A DNA stretch of 64,000 nt from the NCBI GenBank assembly GCA_027946365.1, contig JAPEUQ010000001.1, positions 2,728,001 through 2,792,000 on the forward strand, given 5' to 3'. Below the pieces are notes generated by a model that had not been told where the DNA came from, searched no databases, and worked only from the letters and a program-made list of their open reading frames with translations. Within the stretch, counting starts at the first letter, position 1; each line of letters begins with the position of its first letter. The stretch comes from Kalmusia sp. IMI 367209 (lineage: Eukaryota > Ascomycota > Dothideomycetes > Pleosporales > Didymosphaeriaceae). A program made the position numbers and the translations under genes. Positions 34,417 through 45,741 of this stretch are shown one piece after another.

Positions 34417-35774
34417 ATGGCATCACGTTGGGCAGATGATGAAGCAGACAAGGCAGAAGACTTGCGCCGCAAGAAAGAGAAGGAAGAGAAGAAGCGTCTT
34501 AAACTTGAGAAACAGAAGGCAGAGCAGCAAGCAGCCGCCACCGCTGCTCGGGAACGAGAACTGGAGTCACGTCCGGCAAAGCGTCGACGTCTCTCTAATG
34601 ATACTCTTCCTCAAGATGATATCCCAAGAGAGAAGCCAACAGAGAGGAAATTGTTACGCTTCGATGGCGGAGGCTGGGGTCCTTGCCGTCACACCTCCAA
34701 CTTCGAGACACTTAACCACATTGAAGAAGGGTCCTATGGCTGGGTATCCCCGCGCGCGAGAGGTTTCCACCGGCTCTGTCGTTGCTCTAAAGAAGGTGAA
34801 AATGGATTATGTACAACAAGAAGGGTTCCCCATTACCGCTCTGCGCGAAATAACCATTCTCCAACGTGCGCGTCACAAGAATATCGTCTCTCTACACGAA
34901 GTCCTCTCTGGCTCTGCTCCCGACGAAGTGGTCCTCGTAATGGAGTTCCTAGAGCACGACCTAAAGACGCTCCAAGAAGACATGTCAGAACCCTTCCTCG
35001 CTTCCGAAGTAAAAACGCTCTTAAAGCAACTTACCTCCGCTCTCTCGTTTCTCCACTCAAATTACATCTTGCATCGTGATCTCAAGACATCGAACATCCT
35101 CCTAAGCAACCACGGCCACCTCAAAATCGCGGACTTCGGCATGGCGCGCTACATTCCTCCACCCTCCGCCCACCTCACCCAACTCGTCGTAACTCTCTGG
35201 TACCGCGCTCCCGAACTCCTCCTCGGCACCGAAACATATAGCACGGAAGTAGACATGTGGAGCCTCGGCTGCATCTTCGGCGAGCTCCTCCTCAAAGAGC
35301 CCATCCTGCAGGGCAAGAACGAAGTCGACGAACTAAGCCTCATATTCGCGCTCTGCGGTCTGCCCACAGACCGTAGCTGGCCTGGCTTCTGGCGCCTGCC
35401 CAACGCCAAAGGCCTCAAGATCCCGCGCGACTCGGGCGCGAGAAGTGGGGGCGTGATCAGGACTAAGTTCCCTTTCTTGACGAACGCGGGCGCGGACCTG
35501 CTCATGAGCCTACTGTCGTTGAATCCGGAGCATAGGCTGAGTGCAGATGAGGTGCTGGAGCATCCTTATTTTAGAGAGGCGCCGAAGCCCAAGCCCATGG
35601 AGATGTTTCCTACGTTTCCGAGCAAAGCAGGGCAGGAGAAGAGAAGGAGGGCGAGTCCGAATGCGCCGAAGAGGGGGGAATGCACCGGGGATGCAAAATG
35701 TGGATTTCAGTGGCGTTTTTGCAAACCGTGAAGAGGAACAGGCCGGGGCTGGATTTCAATTAAGGGTGGCGTGA
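34417..35774 (+). CDS. CDK11/Ppk23-like cyclin-dependent kinase (two apparent +1 frameshifts)
   Basis: With two one-base corrections the gene encodes 451 aa. Frame 1 (from 34417, MASRWADDEADKAED) has a charged coiled-coil N-terminus and the start of the kinase domain (NHIEEGSYGWVS). Frame 2 continues REVSTGSVVALKKVKM, the PITALREI helix typical of CDK10/CDK11, HRDLKTSN, DFGMAR, TLWYRAPELLLG and DMWSLGCIFGELL. Frame 3 supplies the tail NVDFSGVFANREEEQAGAGF to 35774. The shifts fall at a C4 run (34748-34751) and a G6 run (35673-35678), each with one base too many. All catalytic residues are present. The family acts in transcription, splicing and cell-cycle control. Probably an intact gene in the organism. 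Confidence 0.82.
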
Positions 35775-36131
35775 ACGCATTGGATATTGAATGGTGAGGA
35801 TGGATTCGACCTCACAGTCGCGGCGTTGGAGAATGTAGACAGATCCGGTACGTCCTTACGTCCTAGTCATAGATCCGAACACCGTGTCTGATCAGAAAGA
35901 ATTGACGGATTCAAGTAAACAATATAGAGACGTCATAACTTGTCTATTCTAGCCATGTAGCCACTATTTCCCATGAAATGAGGAATTCAACGTTCACTCA
36001 TCCGATTCTTATACGCCTAGTCGTCCCAAAAGCCATCCTCCACCAGGCTTTCTCAACTTCCGTTTCCCACAGCCGTTTCATAGTACCATACCACACACAT
36101 GTTCGGCGTGACGGACTAAACAACCTCCAGC
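35775..36131. other. Convergent 3' interval
   Basis: 357 bp between the kinase and the small secreted protein gene, whose 3' ends face each other. No gene is visible. Confidence 0.4.
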
Positions 36132-36573
36132 CTACGAACAAGTCCAGCCGCAACCCTGCCTGCAGTCCTCGATCTCGCACACCTCGCCGATACAGGTAGG
36201 ACGGCAGTTGGCACCAGGGACCCAGCAGTACCAGTGCTACCCCCACCGTTAGCCCCCTTCTTACAATCCATGCAGATCAAAAAAGATTACTCACGTTCAT
36301 GCAGCTCTCGTACTTGCGGTCGCACTTGTCGCACTTGGAGGGCTTGTCCGGGGGGTCGGCGACGACGGGTTCGACTTGGGGAGCTTCGGCCACGGCCTCG
36401 GGGGCGCCAGCGTCAGCGGCCAAAGTGGCGTCGTCGCGGGCAAAGTGCATCCGCTGAGGGTCTTTTATTCGTTAGAGGCGAAGAGGATGAGAATGTGGGG
36501 TCGAATGGGACTTACTGGCGAAGGCGACGCCGATGGCGGCAATGGCCATGACGAGGGTGGAGAGGAAGCGCAT
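36132..36573 (-). CDS. Small secreted ten-cysteine protein, effector-like
   Basis: Three exons, complement(join(36132..36236,36295..36461,36516..36573)), encode 109 aa; no single frame shows it. Exon 1 is a clean signal peptide (MRFLSTLVMAIAAIGVAFA). Exon 2 gives an acidic Ala/Glu/Pro-rich stretch and the first three cysteines (KCDKC and ESC). Exon 3 gives the other seven (YC, NC, TC, VC, DC, GC, TC) and ends in CS. The spacing is C-x2-C-x6-C-x5-C-x6-C-x3-C-x4-C-x4-C-x3-C-x3-C, enough for five disulfides. Intron 2 is canonical (GTGAGT, GCTAAC branch, GGGTAG). Intron 1 uses an AAAAG acceptor chosen by phase, 9 nt after a CTAAC branch, because the better-looking CTCAG leads to a stop. Size and cysteine content are those of fungal apoplastic effector candidates or antimicrobial proteins. 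I do not recognise a family. Confidence 0.72.
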
Positions 36574-37707
36574 AGTGTTGACGGTGGTGAAGTTGTGTAG
36601 AGCAAGTCGGGTGGATAGAGAGGAAAGTCAATTTGTTGAAGTGTGCGAGATGGGAGTTGAGAGCGCTGAATAACTTGAACGAGTGGCGCGGAGTTGAGGG
36701 ACTTATATAGCGGACTGCGAAGCTGCAAGTGGTGCGTGCGAGGTAGACACGGTGAATTGAAGTTGGATACTCAGTATGGCGAGGCTCAGTCTGTTGAGGT
36801 CTGTTCAACCGCGTGCGAACGCTTGCATTCTGGGCGTGTTGTGCTGAGGAAACTGAACGTTGAGAGTTGATGTCTGGCCCAGTACCAATATCTGTTACCA
36901 TACTGTTCTAGACTATCAATCCAATGCTAGAGATAGAATTGCCCCCGGGACATCTCGCTTAGACCATCACATTGCCGTCCAATGTAGGAGTAAGATGTGA
37001 AGGAGATGACCGATTAATTACGATGATCTGTACTAGGCGCAAGCACATTGTCAACTGGATGGTAGGGATACCAAGATGCTGAGTATGTTGTTGAATTGCT
37101 CGTATGCAGATGCTTCTGGCAATTGATGTGGAAATAAGTACCGAGTATGGGGGAATTCATCGGGTACAAACGACTGGTATTACAAGTGACTATTCGTGAG
37201 AGAGGCGCCGAAGTGTATCTTCGAATTGATGATTAGGTCCGAGGTACAGTATAGAATAACGTATCCAGAGACTCTTGAAGCTTTTGTGTTCTCAGATTTG
37301 ATCTCTAAAGGCCATATCTCTGTCTCTCTTCACTGTTTCTACCTTAGAGACGATTATACCGTCTCTTCAAATTACACGCAAATAGTTGGATGATCAATTT
37401 TACATTTCCATCTTAGCTAACCGCCCAGGAACAATAAATCGACGATGAGATCGCCAGAATGGGTATGTGGAATTTCCAAGAAGAATTGCCCCATGCCACG
37501 CCTTTAGCCAAATGCCTTTCCTTGGTAGACGCCATGATCCAGAACATCTAGTTGCACATCGACGATAATGAGTGATTGACGAATCTAGGTACCCGTCAAG
37601 ATAACCGAATAACGAACCCTTTTGTCTTCTGAGTTCGCTAGGTCAAAACAGTGAGTGATCCACGGACTGTAGCCTGCACTCACTGACCTATTTCCACGTC
37701 CAGAAGA
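36574..37707. other. AT-richer intergenic interval
   Basis: This 1.13-kb interval is visibly richer in A+T than its neighbours from about 36.9 to 37.65 kb, with no frame above 75 codons. It contains the promoter of the small secreted protein gene and the 3' UTR of the SR-protein gene. No transposon ends or repeats were recognised. Confidence 0.45.
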
Positions 37708-38850
37708 TTATCTTGGAGGTCCGCGTCCTCGACTCCTACTCCGGCTGCGATCGCTGTAGCTATATGAGCTATAGCTCGGACTCCTCCTACCTCCTCGTGG
37801 AGGGGAGTCCCGCCTTCGAAAGCCGCCTCCGCCTCCGCGCCTTGCAGGTGGACTCCTCGATCGGGATCGTGAATAGGAAGGGCTTCGCCTAGGCGATCGG
37901 GATCGGGAACGAGACATTGAGCGTCTAGGCCGATAACCATAGTCGCCTCGCCCACCACGGCCGCCTCCTCTACCACCTCTGCCTCCCCGTGCTCCATAAC
38001 CCCTAGGCGGTGATCGAGAGCGTCCGCGTGGGGAGAACTGTCGCCGCGGCCCGCCCATAGGCGGTGGCCGATATCCGCCTGGTGGTCCTCCTGGTCGGTA
38101 CTCGAAGTCGCGATCTCGGGGCGGAGGTCCTCTACGGATCGGTGGCGGTGAGCGCGAGAAGCGGCGGCGGGGGAGCACAATGGAAACAAGGATCTTCGCG
38201 CCATCTAGCTGGGCTTCATGCATCTTCGCAATTGCTCGCTCCGCATCATCGATTTCCTCGTACAGAATGTAGGCCGTGCCACGGTTGACGTTGTCTGCAA
38301 AGTTAGCTTGTTTGTTGCGCCAGTGGTTGTTGAGGTTGAACTTACACACTGGGTTCAGAGGCAGCTTGAGGTCTTTGATGGGCCCGTATGTTCCAAAGAT
38401 CTCGCGCAAGTGACCTTCGTTCACGTTCTTAGTCAGTTGCTCAATCACGATCTGCGACTCGTTAGCATGCAGCTCAACGTAAGGCTGGTGTGCCTGGGCA
38501 TGGAAGCTCCAGACATCGCCTACCTTGGCGCTCCTTGGAGCTGGAGAGCTGGTCCTCCTGCTTGGGCTCCGCGTGAAGCTTCTGCCTCTCGGTGACCGCG
38601 ATCTGCTGTCTGGAGTATAGCTGCGTCGTCCATTGCGCCGGGGGGACGGTGACCTCACTGGCGACCGAGTCCGCGAATGTGAGTACGAGCGCGACCGGGA
38701 ACGCGGCGATATCGAGCGCTGGGGGACCCTCGGTCGATCGGAGACTGAACGTCGCGGTGATTGTGTGCGCGAACGGCTGCGCGATGCGCTTCGACTGTGA
38801 GTGCGGTCGCGGTCGCGCATGGGCGAGGGTGATTGAGAATTGGACGGCAT
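37708..38850 (-). CDS. RNPS1-like SR-family RNA-binding protein
   Basis: Three exons, complement(join(37708..38294,38346..38451,38524..38850)), encode 339 aa. An N-terminal RS domain (many RS/SP dipeptides) is followed by one RRM starting IVIEQLTKNVNEGHLREIFG, with NRGTAYILY as RNP1-like region and AKILVSIVLPRRR at its end. A Pro/Arg/Gly-rich and second RS tail completes it. RNPS1 and relatives act in pre-mRNA splicing and exon-junction complexes in the nucleus. Intron 1 (38452..38523, 72 nt, GTAGGC, GCTAAC, TCGCAG) is in frame and stop-free, so unspliced RNA would encode a protein with a 24-residue insertion before the RRM. Intron 2 (38295..38345) is also stop-free, so one frame spans the locus. 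Confidence 0.87.
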   Translation of the reverse strand: MPSNSQSPSPMRDRDRTHSRSASRSRSRTQSPRRSVSDRPRVPQRSISPRSRSRSYSHSRTRSPVRSPSPRRNGRRSYTPDSRSRSPRGRSFTRSPSRRTSSPAPRSAKVGDVWSFHAQAHQPYVELHANESQIVIEQLTKNVNEGHLREIFGTYGPIKDLKLPLNPVCKFNLNNHWRNKQANFADNVNRGTAYILYEEIDDAERAIAKMHEAQLDGAKILVSIVLPRRRFSRSPPPIRRGPPPRDRDFEYRPGGPPGGYRPPPMGGPRRQFSPRGRSRSPPRGYGARGGRGGRGGGRGGRGDYGYRPRRSMSRSRSRSPRRSPSYSRSRSRSPPARRGGGGGFRRRDSPPRGGRRSPSYSSYSYSDRSRSRSRGRGPPR

Positions 38851-40126
38851 GACGGTTGCGAGCCAATGGCAGATTTGAGAGCGCGTGTCTGGTCGAAATT
38901 AGCAGTATGGTGCTGAGGTCATGGCGTGGGTTACCGGAGCTTGTCTGAACGCGTCTGAATGTCTCACGGATCTCGTCCAAGCTTCGGGGGGCCGTGCCAC
39001 GAGCCTCTCCACGCAGGTCAATTATCTGAGCACCGCTGGCCATGGACTTCCGCAAACGGCCATACATGCTGAACACGCTCCTAGTCGAGATACGATGGGA
39101 GAGATGTATAGTATGGAAGATAGAAAAAGAGCGTAGGCTATTGAATAGTATATCTGTGTAAGAGGTACACGCGCATGGATGCTTCCCAGGTATGGTACAA
39201 ACACCGAGGAAACTATCGAATACACAATGCAAGCTCACCACGCTCTTAGCAGGTGCATCTGGGTGGATGCACGGTAGTCTGCTCCGTCTCTACTGGATGG
39301 ATCGCTCGTGCCATACAGGAAGAAGCTACAGATGTGCAGATGCATCCAGGCGTCTAACGAGGTGTTCAGACGCTGAGGTGCCCGCAATCCCATCTTGTTG
39401 CACGCGGGAGTGCTGTATCTGAGACCAATATAAGGAAACATACCCCTTGTGCATGATCCACATAGCTCTAGAGCCCACCCCCCGCGCCCACCCGGGTGTT
39501 CACGCGTTGCTGACGGGACCTTCGCACGCCAGGCTCACAGTGGTGCATGCTCGTGAAGAAGCACGATGAGCCTCAGATGGGCAGCCGCCGCGCATACCGA
39601 AGGCTAAGCGTGCTGGCGGCAAGGAGTCGTCCGTCACGTCCTGCGTGCTCCGCTCTTCCTCAATATATACCACACTGCTAGCTCCTCTCACTGTGCCCGG
39701 CGCGGTGAAACCAAGAACCCCCTCCCCCCACCTACCCGCTCTGCACATGCTGGCGATGGCGCAACGCGTGCAGACGGCGTGATTGAGTGCCCGCCGAGGA
39801 CGAGGGAATGCGGTCGACGTGGGCGACAATGTAGCAGCAAAAGGAGGCACAAGGCGGGGTTGACAGGGAAACCGAAAAACCTCTTGCCCCACCATCTGTG
39901 TCTCACTAGCCCCCGTGTTGACCGACTGCTTCTGCCTTCTTGTGCCCAACAATAAAACCCTCACCGCTCTCTATATATATACGTACCGCGACCACCTGCT
40001 CTGCTTAGTCAAGCGCCGTTGTGACCCTATCCCTGGGTGCGAGCTGAGCCTTCCGTGTTCCTGAAAACAGTCTTCTCCTGGACTTACCCCTCCACAAGCT
40101 CCCGTAGCCCGCACAACCCCTCCATC
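38851..40126. other. Divergent promoter region of the SR-protein and profilin genes
   Basis: This 1.28-kb interval lies between two divergent starts. The longest frame is 154 codons on the minus strand and carries no motif. A pyrimidine-rich stretch precedes the profilin ATG, as is common for highly expressed fungal genes. A TATA-like run lies at 39972-39981. Confidence 0.45.
39972..39981 (+). promoter_or_regulatory. TATA-like element upstream of profilin
   Basis: TATATATATA, 146 nt upstream of the profilin ATG and followed by a CT-rich leader. The spacing is plausible for a fungal TATA box with a ~100-nt leader. No transcript start is known. Confidence 0.35.
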
Positions 40127-40810
40127 ATGTCCTGGCAAGGTGAGCATCCCGTGTCGCCACCCAACGGATGAAGCGCTGACAGGCCTCGTAGCATACATCG
40201 ACCAGAGGTACCTTTCCCTCCTCCGTTGGGGGCTGCTTTTGTCTAACGCATCGGTAGCCTCGTCGGCCCTGGCAACATCGACAAAGCCGTCATCTGCGAC
40301 GCCGCCGGAAGTGCCATCTGGGCCTCGTCTGCAGGCTTCTCCGTACGTCTACCGCCTGCCGTCTACCCTCGATATCCGCACGAACACCCTTCGACTACGG
40401 CGACATTGGCCGACATGCTGGAGAGGTGCCGTGGAGATTGTGCTGTCGCATGCTAACAACGCACCAGGTCTCCGACGCCGAGCGCAAAGCCATCGCCGAT
40501 TCCTTCAGCGACAAGAGCGACCCCAAGGGCGTCATCGCAAACGGCATCAAGATCAGCGGAGACAAGTACATGACCATCGAGGCATCGGACGACTCGCTGA
40601 AGGCCAAGAAGGTACATACCTCCTCGCCGTTGAATTACCCCAATCCACCCATCCAGAGTACTGACAGCATGGTAGGGAAAAGAAGGCATCGTCGCCTACA
40701 AGACCACACAAGCCCTCCTCATCGGCCACCACAACGCCGACACCCAGACCACCGTTGCCTTCAACGACGTTGCCGCACTTGGCGAGTACCTCAAGAAGAT
40801 GGGCTACTAA
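40127..40810 (+). CDS. PFY1: Profilin, five exons
   Basis: The model is join(40127..40139,40192..40207,40258..40342,40468..40611,40676..40810), 130 aa, the family length. The product reads MSWQAYIDQSLVGPGNIDKAVICDAAG, in the exact profilin N-terminal pattern. GDKYMTIEASDDSLKAKKGKEGI and the C-terminal ALGEYLKKMGY follow. Profilin binds actin monomers and proline-rich formin tails to feed filament growth at hyphal tips. The first two exons are 13 and 16 nt. The TGCTAACA branch site before exon 4 and all phases support the model. Confidence 0.93.
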
Positions 40811-41071
40811 GCGCCGGGGTGGCGGCTGTACTGTAGGATGATGGGTGGATAATTGCATGCCTCCTCGCGGGGGTCCGGGATGGGCGTGGACCGGCGCGCA
40901 GATAGACACGAGTGATGACGAATGATATGGACTTTTGGAGGATTCTCTTTGACATAGCGAAATACAATAACACATGTGTGCGATTCGTGGATATGGGGAA
41001 TTCTATTCAAAACATCATGATGAACCGTAAAGGGGAAAGGGACTTCGCATATCTTCTCACAACTCCAGACA

Positions 41072-43100
41072 TCATATCCTCATCTGCCCGAGCTCCCGCA
41101 CAACCTTCTCGTAAAATGCCTTCTGCAGCTCCGCCCCCACCTCCCCCTTCCTTTCGTCGCTGTTCTCTCCCAACCCAAAAGCCAGCGGCCCCAACAAACA
41201 AGTTCTCACCACCCCCTCCACCGTGTCCCCCAGATAACTCTTCACATAGCGCAAAAAGCCTTCCTTTTCGTCCAGCAACCTCTTCTTCACGCCATACACC
41301 ACGCTCGGCTTCGCCCGTTCCAGATTCTCGATGCGCATAATCGCGTCGATGGGCTTCCAGTACGCAATCTCGAGCAGGATGACGCCGAGGGAGTACACGT
41401 CGTACGATTTCTTGAAGGCCGACGACGGCGAGGTGCCCTCGCGGAGGCCGGAGCCTTGCACGCGCGGGTGTCGGTATATGTCTGCAGAGGCATTCTCGGG
41501 CGGCTTCTCCGTCATGTCGTCGTTCATGGCAGGGCGCGAGTAGTCGAAGCCTGAGATGTACGGGTCCGAGTAGGTGATCTCGGCGGGCCCGCAGTCGCTG
41601 AAGAACAGGATGTTGGAGGAGCGCAGGCCCTTGTGCAGCCAGTTCACCGCGTGGAGGCGCTCGAGGGTCTCGGAGAGGAGGCGCATGAGGGTGACGCGGT
41701 CGGTGAGCGAGGGCATGTCGATGGAGGGCAACGTGAGCAAGGTGTGCAGGGAGATGGGCCGCGTGGACGGGTGCGCCGACGAGGGCTTCTCGAAGACGAG
41801 GCCGAAGCGGCAGTGGTCTTCGCCGGTTTCTGGGTCGATGTCTTGGAAGTAGCCCAGGCAGTGTGGGGCGCGGAATTGGTCTGTCCTGTTGTTCTCTTTG
41901 AGCAAGGCAGCGAGGGCTTTCACTCTTTCGAGGATCTTGGGGTCGGGTCCGGTAGGTTGGAAGGGTGGTGGCTCGTAGGTCTTCCATTCGATCCAAACCG
42001 AGGTTTTGCGTTCGTGAGGGGGCTGGTAGTATGCTTCTTCGCGGTGCGACTCGGGCGCTTCTTCTGGGTCGGTGGGATGCTGAATGTGAATGTCTGCGCG
42101 GGAGAGCTCGACGTTTAGAGTCTCGAATGCGGTATGATTGAGCGCGATGCTACTTGTGAACTCGTCTGTGAAGATCTTCGGGTCCTCGATTGCAGAATTC
42201 AGAGCTTTGAATTGGGCCAGGGCAGCGAGGTTCTGCAACCCCGGCTTCACAGTTTCTGAATCGTCGTCGATATCATCAAGCCCCTGTGCCTGCATATACG
42301 CCCGCACGGGGTTAGTCAGATGTCCTCGTGACCTCCTTCTCCCTTTCTTCATTTGGAGCGCCGTGCTCTCGAAGATCTGTACCAAGTTCTGGATGCTGGA
42401 GTTTAGCTGCATGATCTGGAATTCAGTACGTGTCTGCTTGATCACGAGGCTCTCTAGCTGCGCTGAATTCAACATCTCTCGCATAAAGTCGTTAAAACTC
42501 GCCAGCTTCAGCACCAAGTTTTCCAATTTCGCCTTGTCGAAGACTGCCCACTTCAATTTTCGTGGCACGCTTGTACTCTTCTTCGCCCACGCCATGCTTT
42601 TCTTCAGTAGGACCTGCGACTGGGGGAACCTCGTCTGAAAATCCGAGTCCACCCTCTTCACCGAAGGATTGTCATCCTGTGGTGAATAGGCCGGTGGGTT
42701 AGGTAGCTTTCCATCGTGCTCTTCTGCGTAGTCGACTAAAAGCGGCTTCGAGAGCTTCTTGTACTTTTCGTCCAAGCGGCCAAATTGGTGCAGAAGACGG
42801 CGTTGCTGGTCCAGGACATCGAGGAGCAGGCCCTTGGACGAGTTTGAGATCAGAAGGTTGTCGTCTGTTTCGTCGAGGTGGACGACATCGGCCCAATCCA
42901 GAAGTCTGTACTGTTCGGTCTTCAGACGCACACGGAGGTGCTGGCAATCTGAAGGCATATGCTTTGCGTCTGTGATGAGTTCATAGCCTAACATCCATCA
43001 GCAAATTGGGATATGCTGGATATGCACAACACGTACCTTGTATACATCCTGAAAAGACTTGAAAAGTCAACGATATGGCTCCAAGGGCCAATTCTGCCAT
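41072..43100 (-). CDS. HeLo-domain protein with C-terminal pseudokinase (MLKL-like architecture)
   Basis: Two exons, complement(join(41072..42987,43037..43100)), encode 659 aa. Exon 1 gives a hydrophobic N-terminal helix (MAELALGAISLTFQVFSGCIQG). Exon 2 continues the helical HeLo domain (YELITDAKHMPSDCQHLRVRL, LDWADVV) to about residue 230. HeLo is the membrane-targeting cell-death domain of HET-S. The C-terminal ~300 residues are kinase-like (RFGLVFEKPSS, LHAVNWLHKGLRSSNILFF, YSLGVILLEIAYWKPI). The catalytic loop reads HKGLRSSN instead of HRDxxxxN, and the DFG position reads SGFDYSR, so it should not be an active kinase. Such HeLo-kinase fusions occur widely in Pezizomycotina. A role in regulated cell death is inferred from the domain, not shown. 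The spliced N-terminus is needed for the helix. Confidence 0.82.
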
Positions 43101-43766
43101 TACTACGATTCTGCTTCAACGTCGCAGCTGATATGCCTATCTAGACCAATGAAGCTTGAAAGATGACAATATTTGGTGGACGAAAAAGATCAGAGAAAAG
43201 GAACGAGGAGCAGGCTACAACTTAAACCACACGAGGCTTTGGCAAGGCCAACTTCGTCCCATGCCTTACAAGCGCCGTGTCTGCCCCGACTCAGCCTCCA
43301 TTACGAGGAGATCGCCGTGCATAGGCGAGTTACCGGCTCTTTCTACATTCGCAGACCGGTCAACATGCGATTGGAATTATGCATGCAACCAGTATGCCCC
43401 ATACGGCGGCATGCATCGGAGGACACACCCTGAGAAGCAAAGCTAGTTCGTTCGAGTGGTGGTGAGGAGAGGTGGTGGAACTCATGAAGAGACGGGAGGA
43501 GTGCAAGCCACTTTTGCGCAGCCACCTGTGGCGTGTTTAGACCCTGGTTCACATGTATGTGCGCAATCATGGATTCTGGGTAACACCACCAGCTCCGCAA
43601 AACGCTCAAGAGCTCTTTTTTGCAACCTAGACCGCATCTTTAAGCATGCTCTCTCGAAGCTCTAAATGATAGCTCATGGCTTTCTAATAACCCTCATCTT
43701 CCTGATTTAGCACATCTTTCTAGCGAGTCACGACTTCTCTATCCGCGCAGTGCCTCCACATCCACA
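43101..43766. other. Divergent promoter region of the HeLo and metallophosphoesterase genes
   Basis: This 666-bp interval lies between divergent starts. No gene above ~96 codons is present and none has motifs. I see no repeats or palindromes. Confidence 0.45.
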
Positions 43767-44813
43767 ATGGTTCTCGAAATACTTACCCCATGGCGCAAAT
43801 CTAAAGCGCAGTCTCCAGACCCCTTCGAACCTACTCCCATCGCCCGCCTAGTCTTCCAAACCCCCGTAAAACTTCTCCTCTACCACGCCTACCATACAAT
43901 AAACTCGTTGCGCTCCACACCGATTCCCTCAAATCCACCGATCCGAGTGGTATGCATATCCGACACACACGGCCACACCATCGATGATGTACCAGCCGGC
44001 GATATCCTGATCCATGCAGGAGACATGACTGTCTCCGGCAGCATCCCCGAAATCCAAAACCAAGTAGACTGGCTCTCAACTCTGCCTCACAAGGAAATAA
44101 TAGTGATCAGCGGGAACCACGACACATACCTCGATCCACGAACGCGTCCGTCGCTGCGCGAGGATCAGAGGACGGGGGCGATAGATTGGAAGAGAGTGCG
44201 CTACTTGCAGCACCGCAGACTAAGTCTCAGTATTGCTGTAGAGTCGACGAGTGTGGATGGCGAGGAGACGCATTTGTTGGCAAGAGAGACGAAGCATAGG
44301 AGGGTGAGGGTATATGGAGCGCCGCAGATCCCCGCGTGCGGGCCGATGAGTGTGCATGCGTTTCAGTATCCAAGGGGGAGGGATGCGTGGTCGGAGACGG
44401 TGCCTGAGGATACGGATATTCTTGTTACGCATACGCCGCCGAAGTATCATATGGATCTTACGCTGCCTAGTGAATTGGGCTGCGAGCATCTATCAGCGGA
44501 GGTGAAGAGGGTCAAGCCTACGCTGCATATTTTTGGACATGTTCATTGGGGAGCGGGACAGGAGGTGGTTTGGTGGGATGGATGCCATGATGCTTATGAG
44601 AAAGGATTAGACATCAAACCAACATGGCTTTGGGGACTGCTAAACCCGTGGCTGTGGTTGAACATACTACGAGTTGCGTACAGGGGACTCAGAGGACTCA
44701 TATGGGATAAAGTGTGGGGAGGCCAGGGTTCCAGTACAATCATGGTGAACGCCGCGCAAATCCATGGTAACACTGGGAAGATAGGGAACCCTATCCAAGT
44801 GGTAGACATTTGA
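43767..44813 (+). CDS. Calcineurin-like metallophosphoesterase (MPPED-type)
   Basis: A single exon of 348 codons. The five metallophosphoesterase blocks are in order: CISDTHGH (about residue 73), ILIHAGDMT, VISGNHD, LVTHTPP and IFGHVHWG. The block spacing and length fit the MPPED1/MPPED2 (rhamnogalacturonate lyase-like phosphodiesterase) group that is common as 'Ser/Thr phosphatase family' proteins in fungi. There is an N-terminal hydrophobic stretch (LVFQTPVKLLLYHAY) and Trp-rich segment near the C-terminus (PTWLWGLLNPWLWLNILRV) that may contact membranes. The substrate is unknown. Confidence 0.88.
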   Translation: MVLEILTPWRKSKAQSPDPFEPTPIARLVFQTPVKLLLYHAYHTINSLRSTPIPSNPPIRVVCISDTHGHTIDDVPAGDILIHAGDMTVSGSIPEIQNQVDWLSTLPHKEIIVISGNHDTYLDPRTRPSLREDQRTGAIDWKRVRYLQHRRLSLSIAVESTSVDGEETHLLARETKHRRVRVYGAPQIPACGPMSVHAFQYPRGRDAWSETVPEDTDILVTHTPPKYHMDLTLPSELGCEHLSAEVKRVKPTLHIFGHVHWGAGQEVVWWDGCHDAYEKGLDIKPTWLWGLLNPWLWLNILRVAYRGLRGLIWDKVWGGQGSSTIMVNAAQIHGNTGKIGNPIQVVDI

Positions 44814-45077
44814 CGACTCATGCTTCACGACTAGAAGTACATGATATTGTAATGTGTAAATAGTATTCATCAGGCATGACAACACTTCATGGGAGGCAAG
44901 TCAATTCATGCAGAAAGATTCTGTTGAACTGCCATTGACTATTTCATTTGGCGAGCCAAGTTCAACATGGAGACCAGGCTATAGTAGCCGTTCCCCGCGT
45001 ATTTTTTGATCCGGTCATGAACACCATAAGCCATGCCATATAGCCTCCACCAGCGCCCGAGTAAACCATGCACACGC

Positions 45078-45741
<664 letters not shown>

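Noticed and set aside
34744..34762. A 19-nt GT...AG segment in the CDK11-like gene that would restore the frame
   Set aside because: It is far below the minimum size for a spliceosomal intron in fungi and would delete residues of the glycine-loop region.
39500..39964. Minus-strand frame of 154 codons between the SR-protein and profilin genes
   Set aside because: No recognisable domain, composition like random GC-rich DNA, and it lies in the divergent promoter region.
41007..41996. Minus-strand frame of 329 codons inside the HeLo gene
   Set aside because: It is a His/Arg/Pro-rich shadow in another phase of the same strand. The kinase-like domain lies in the other frame.
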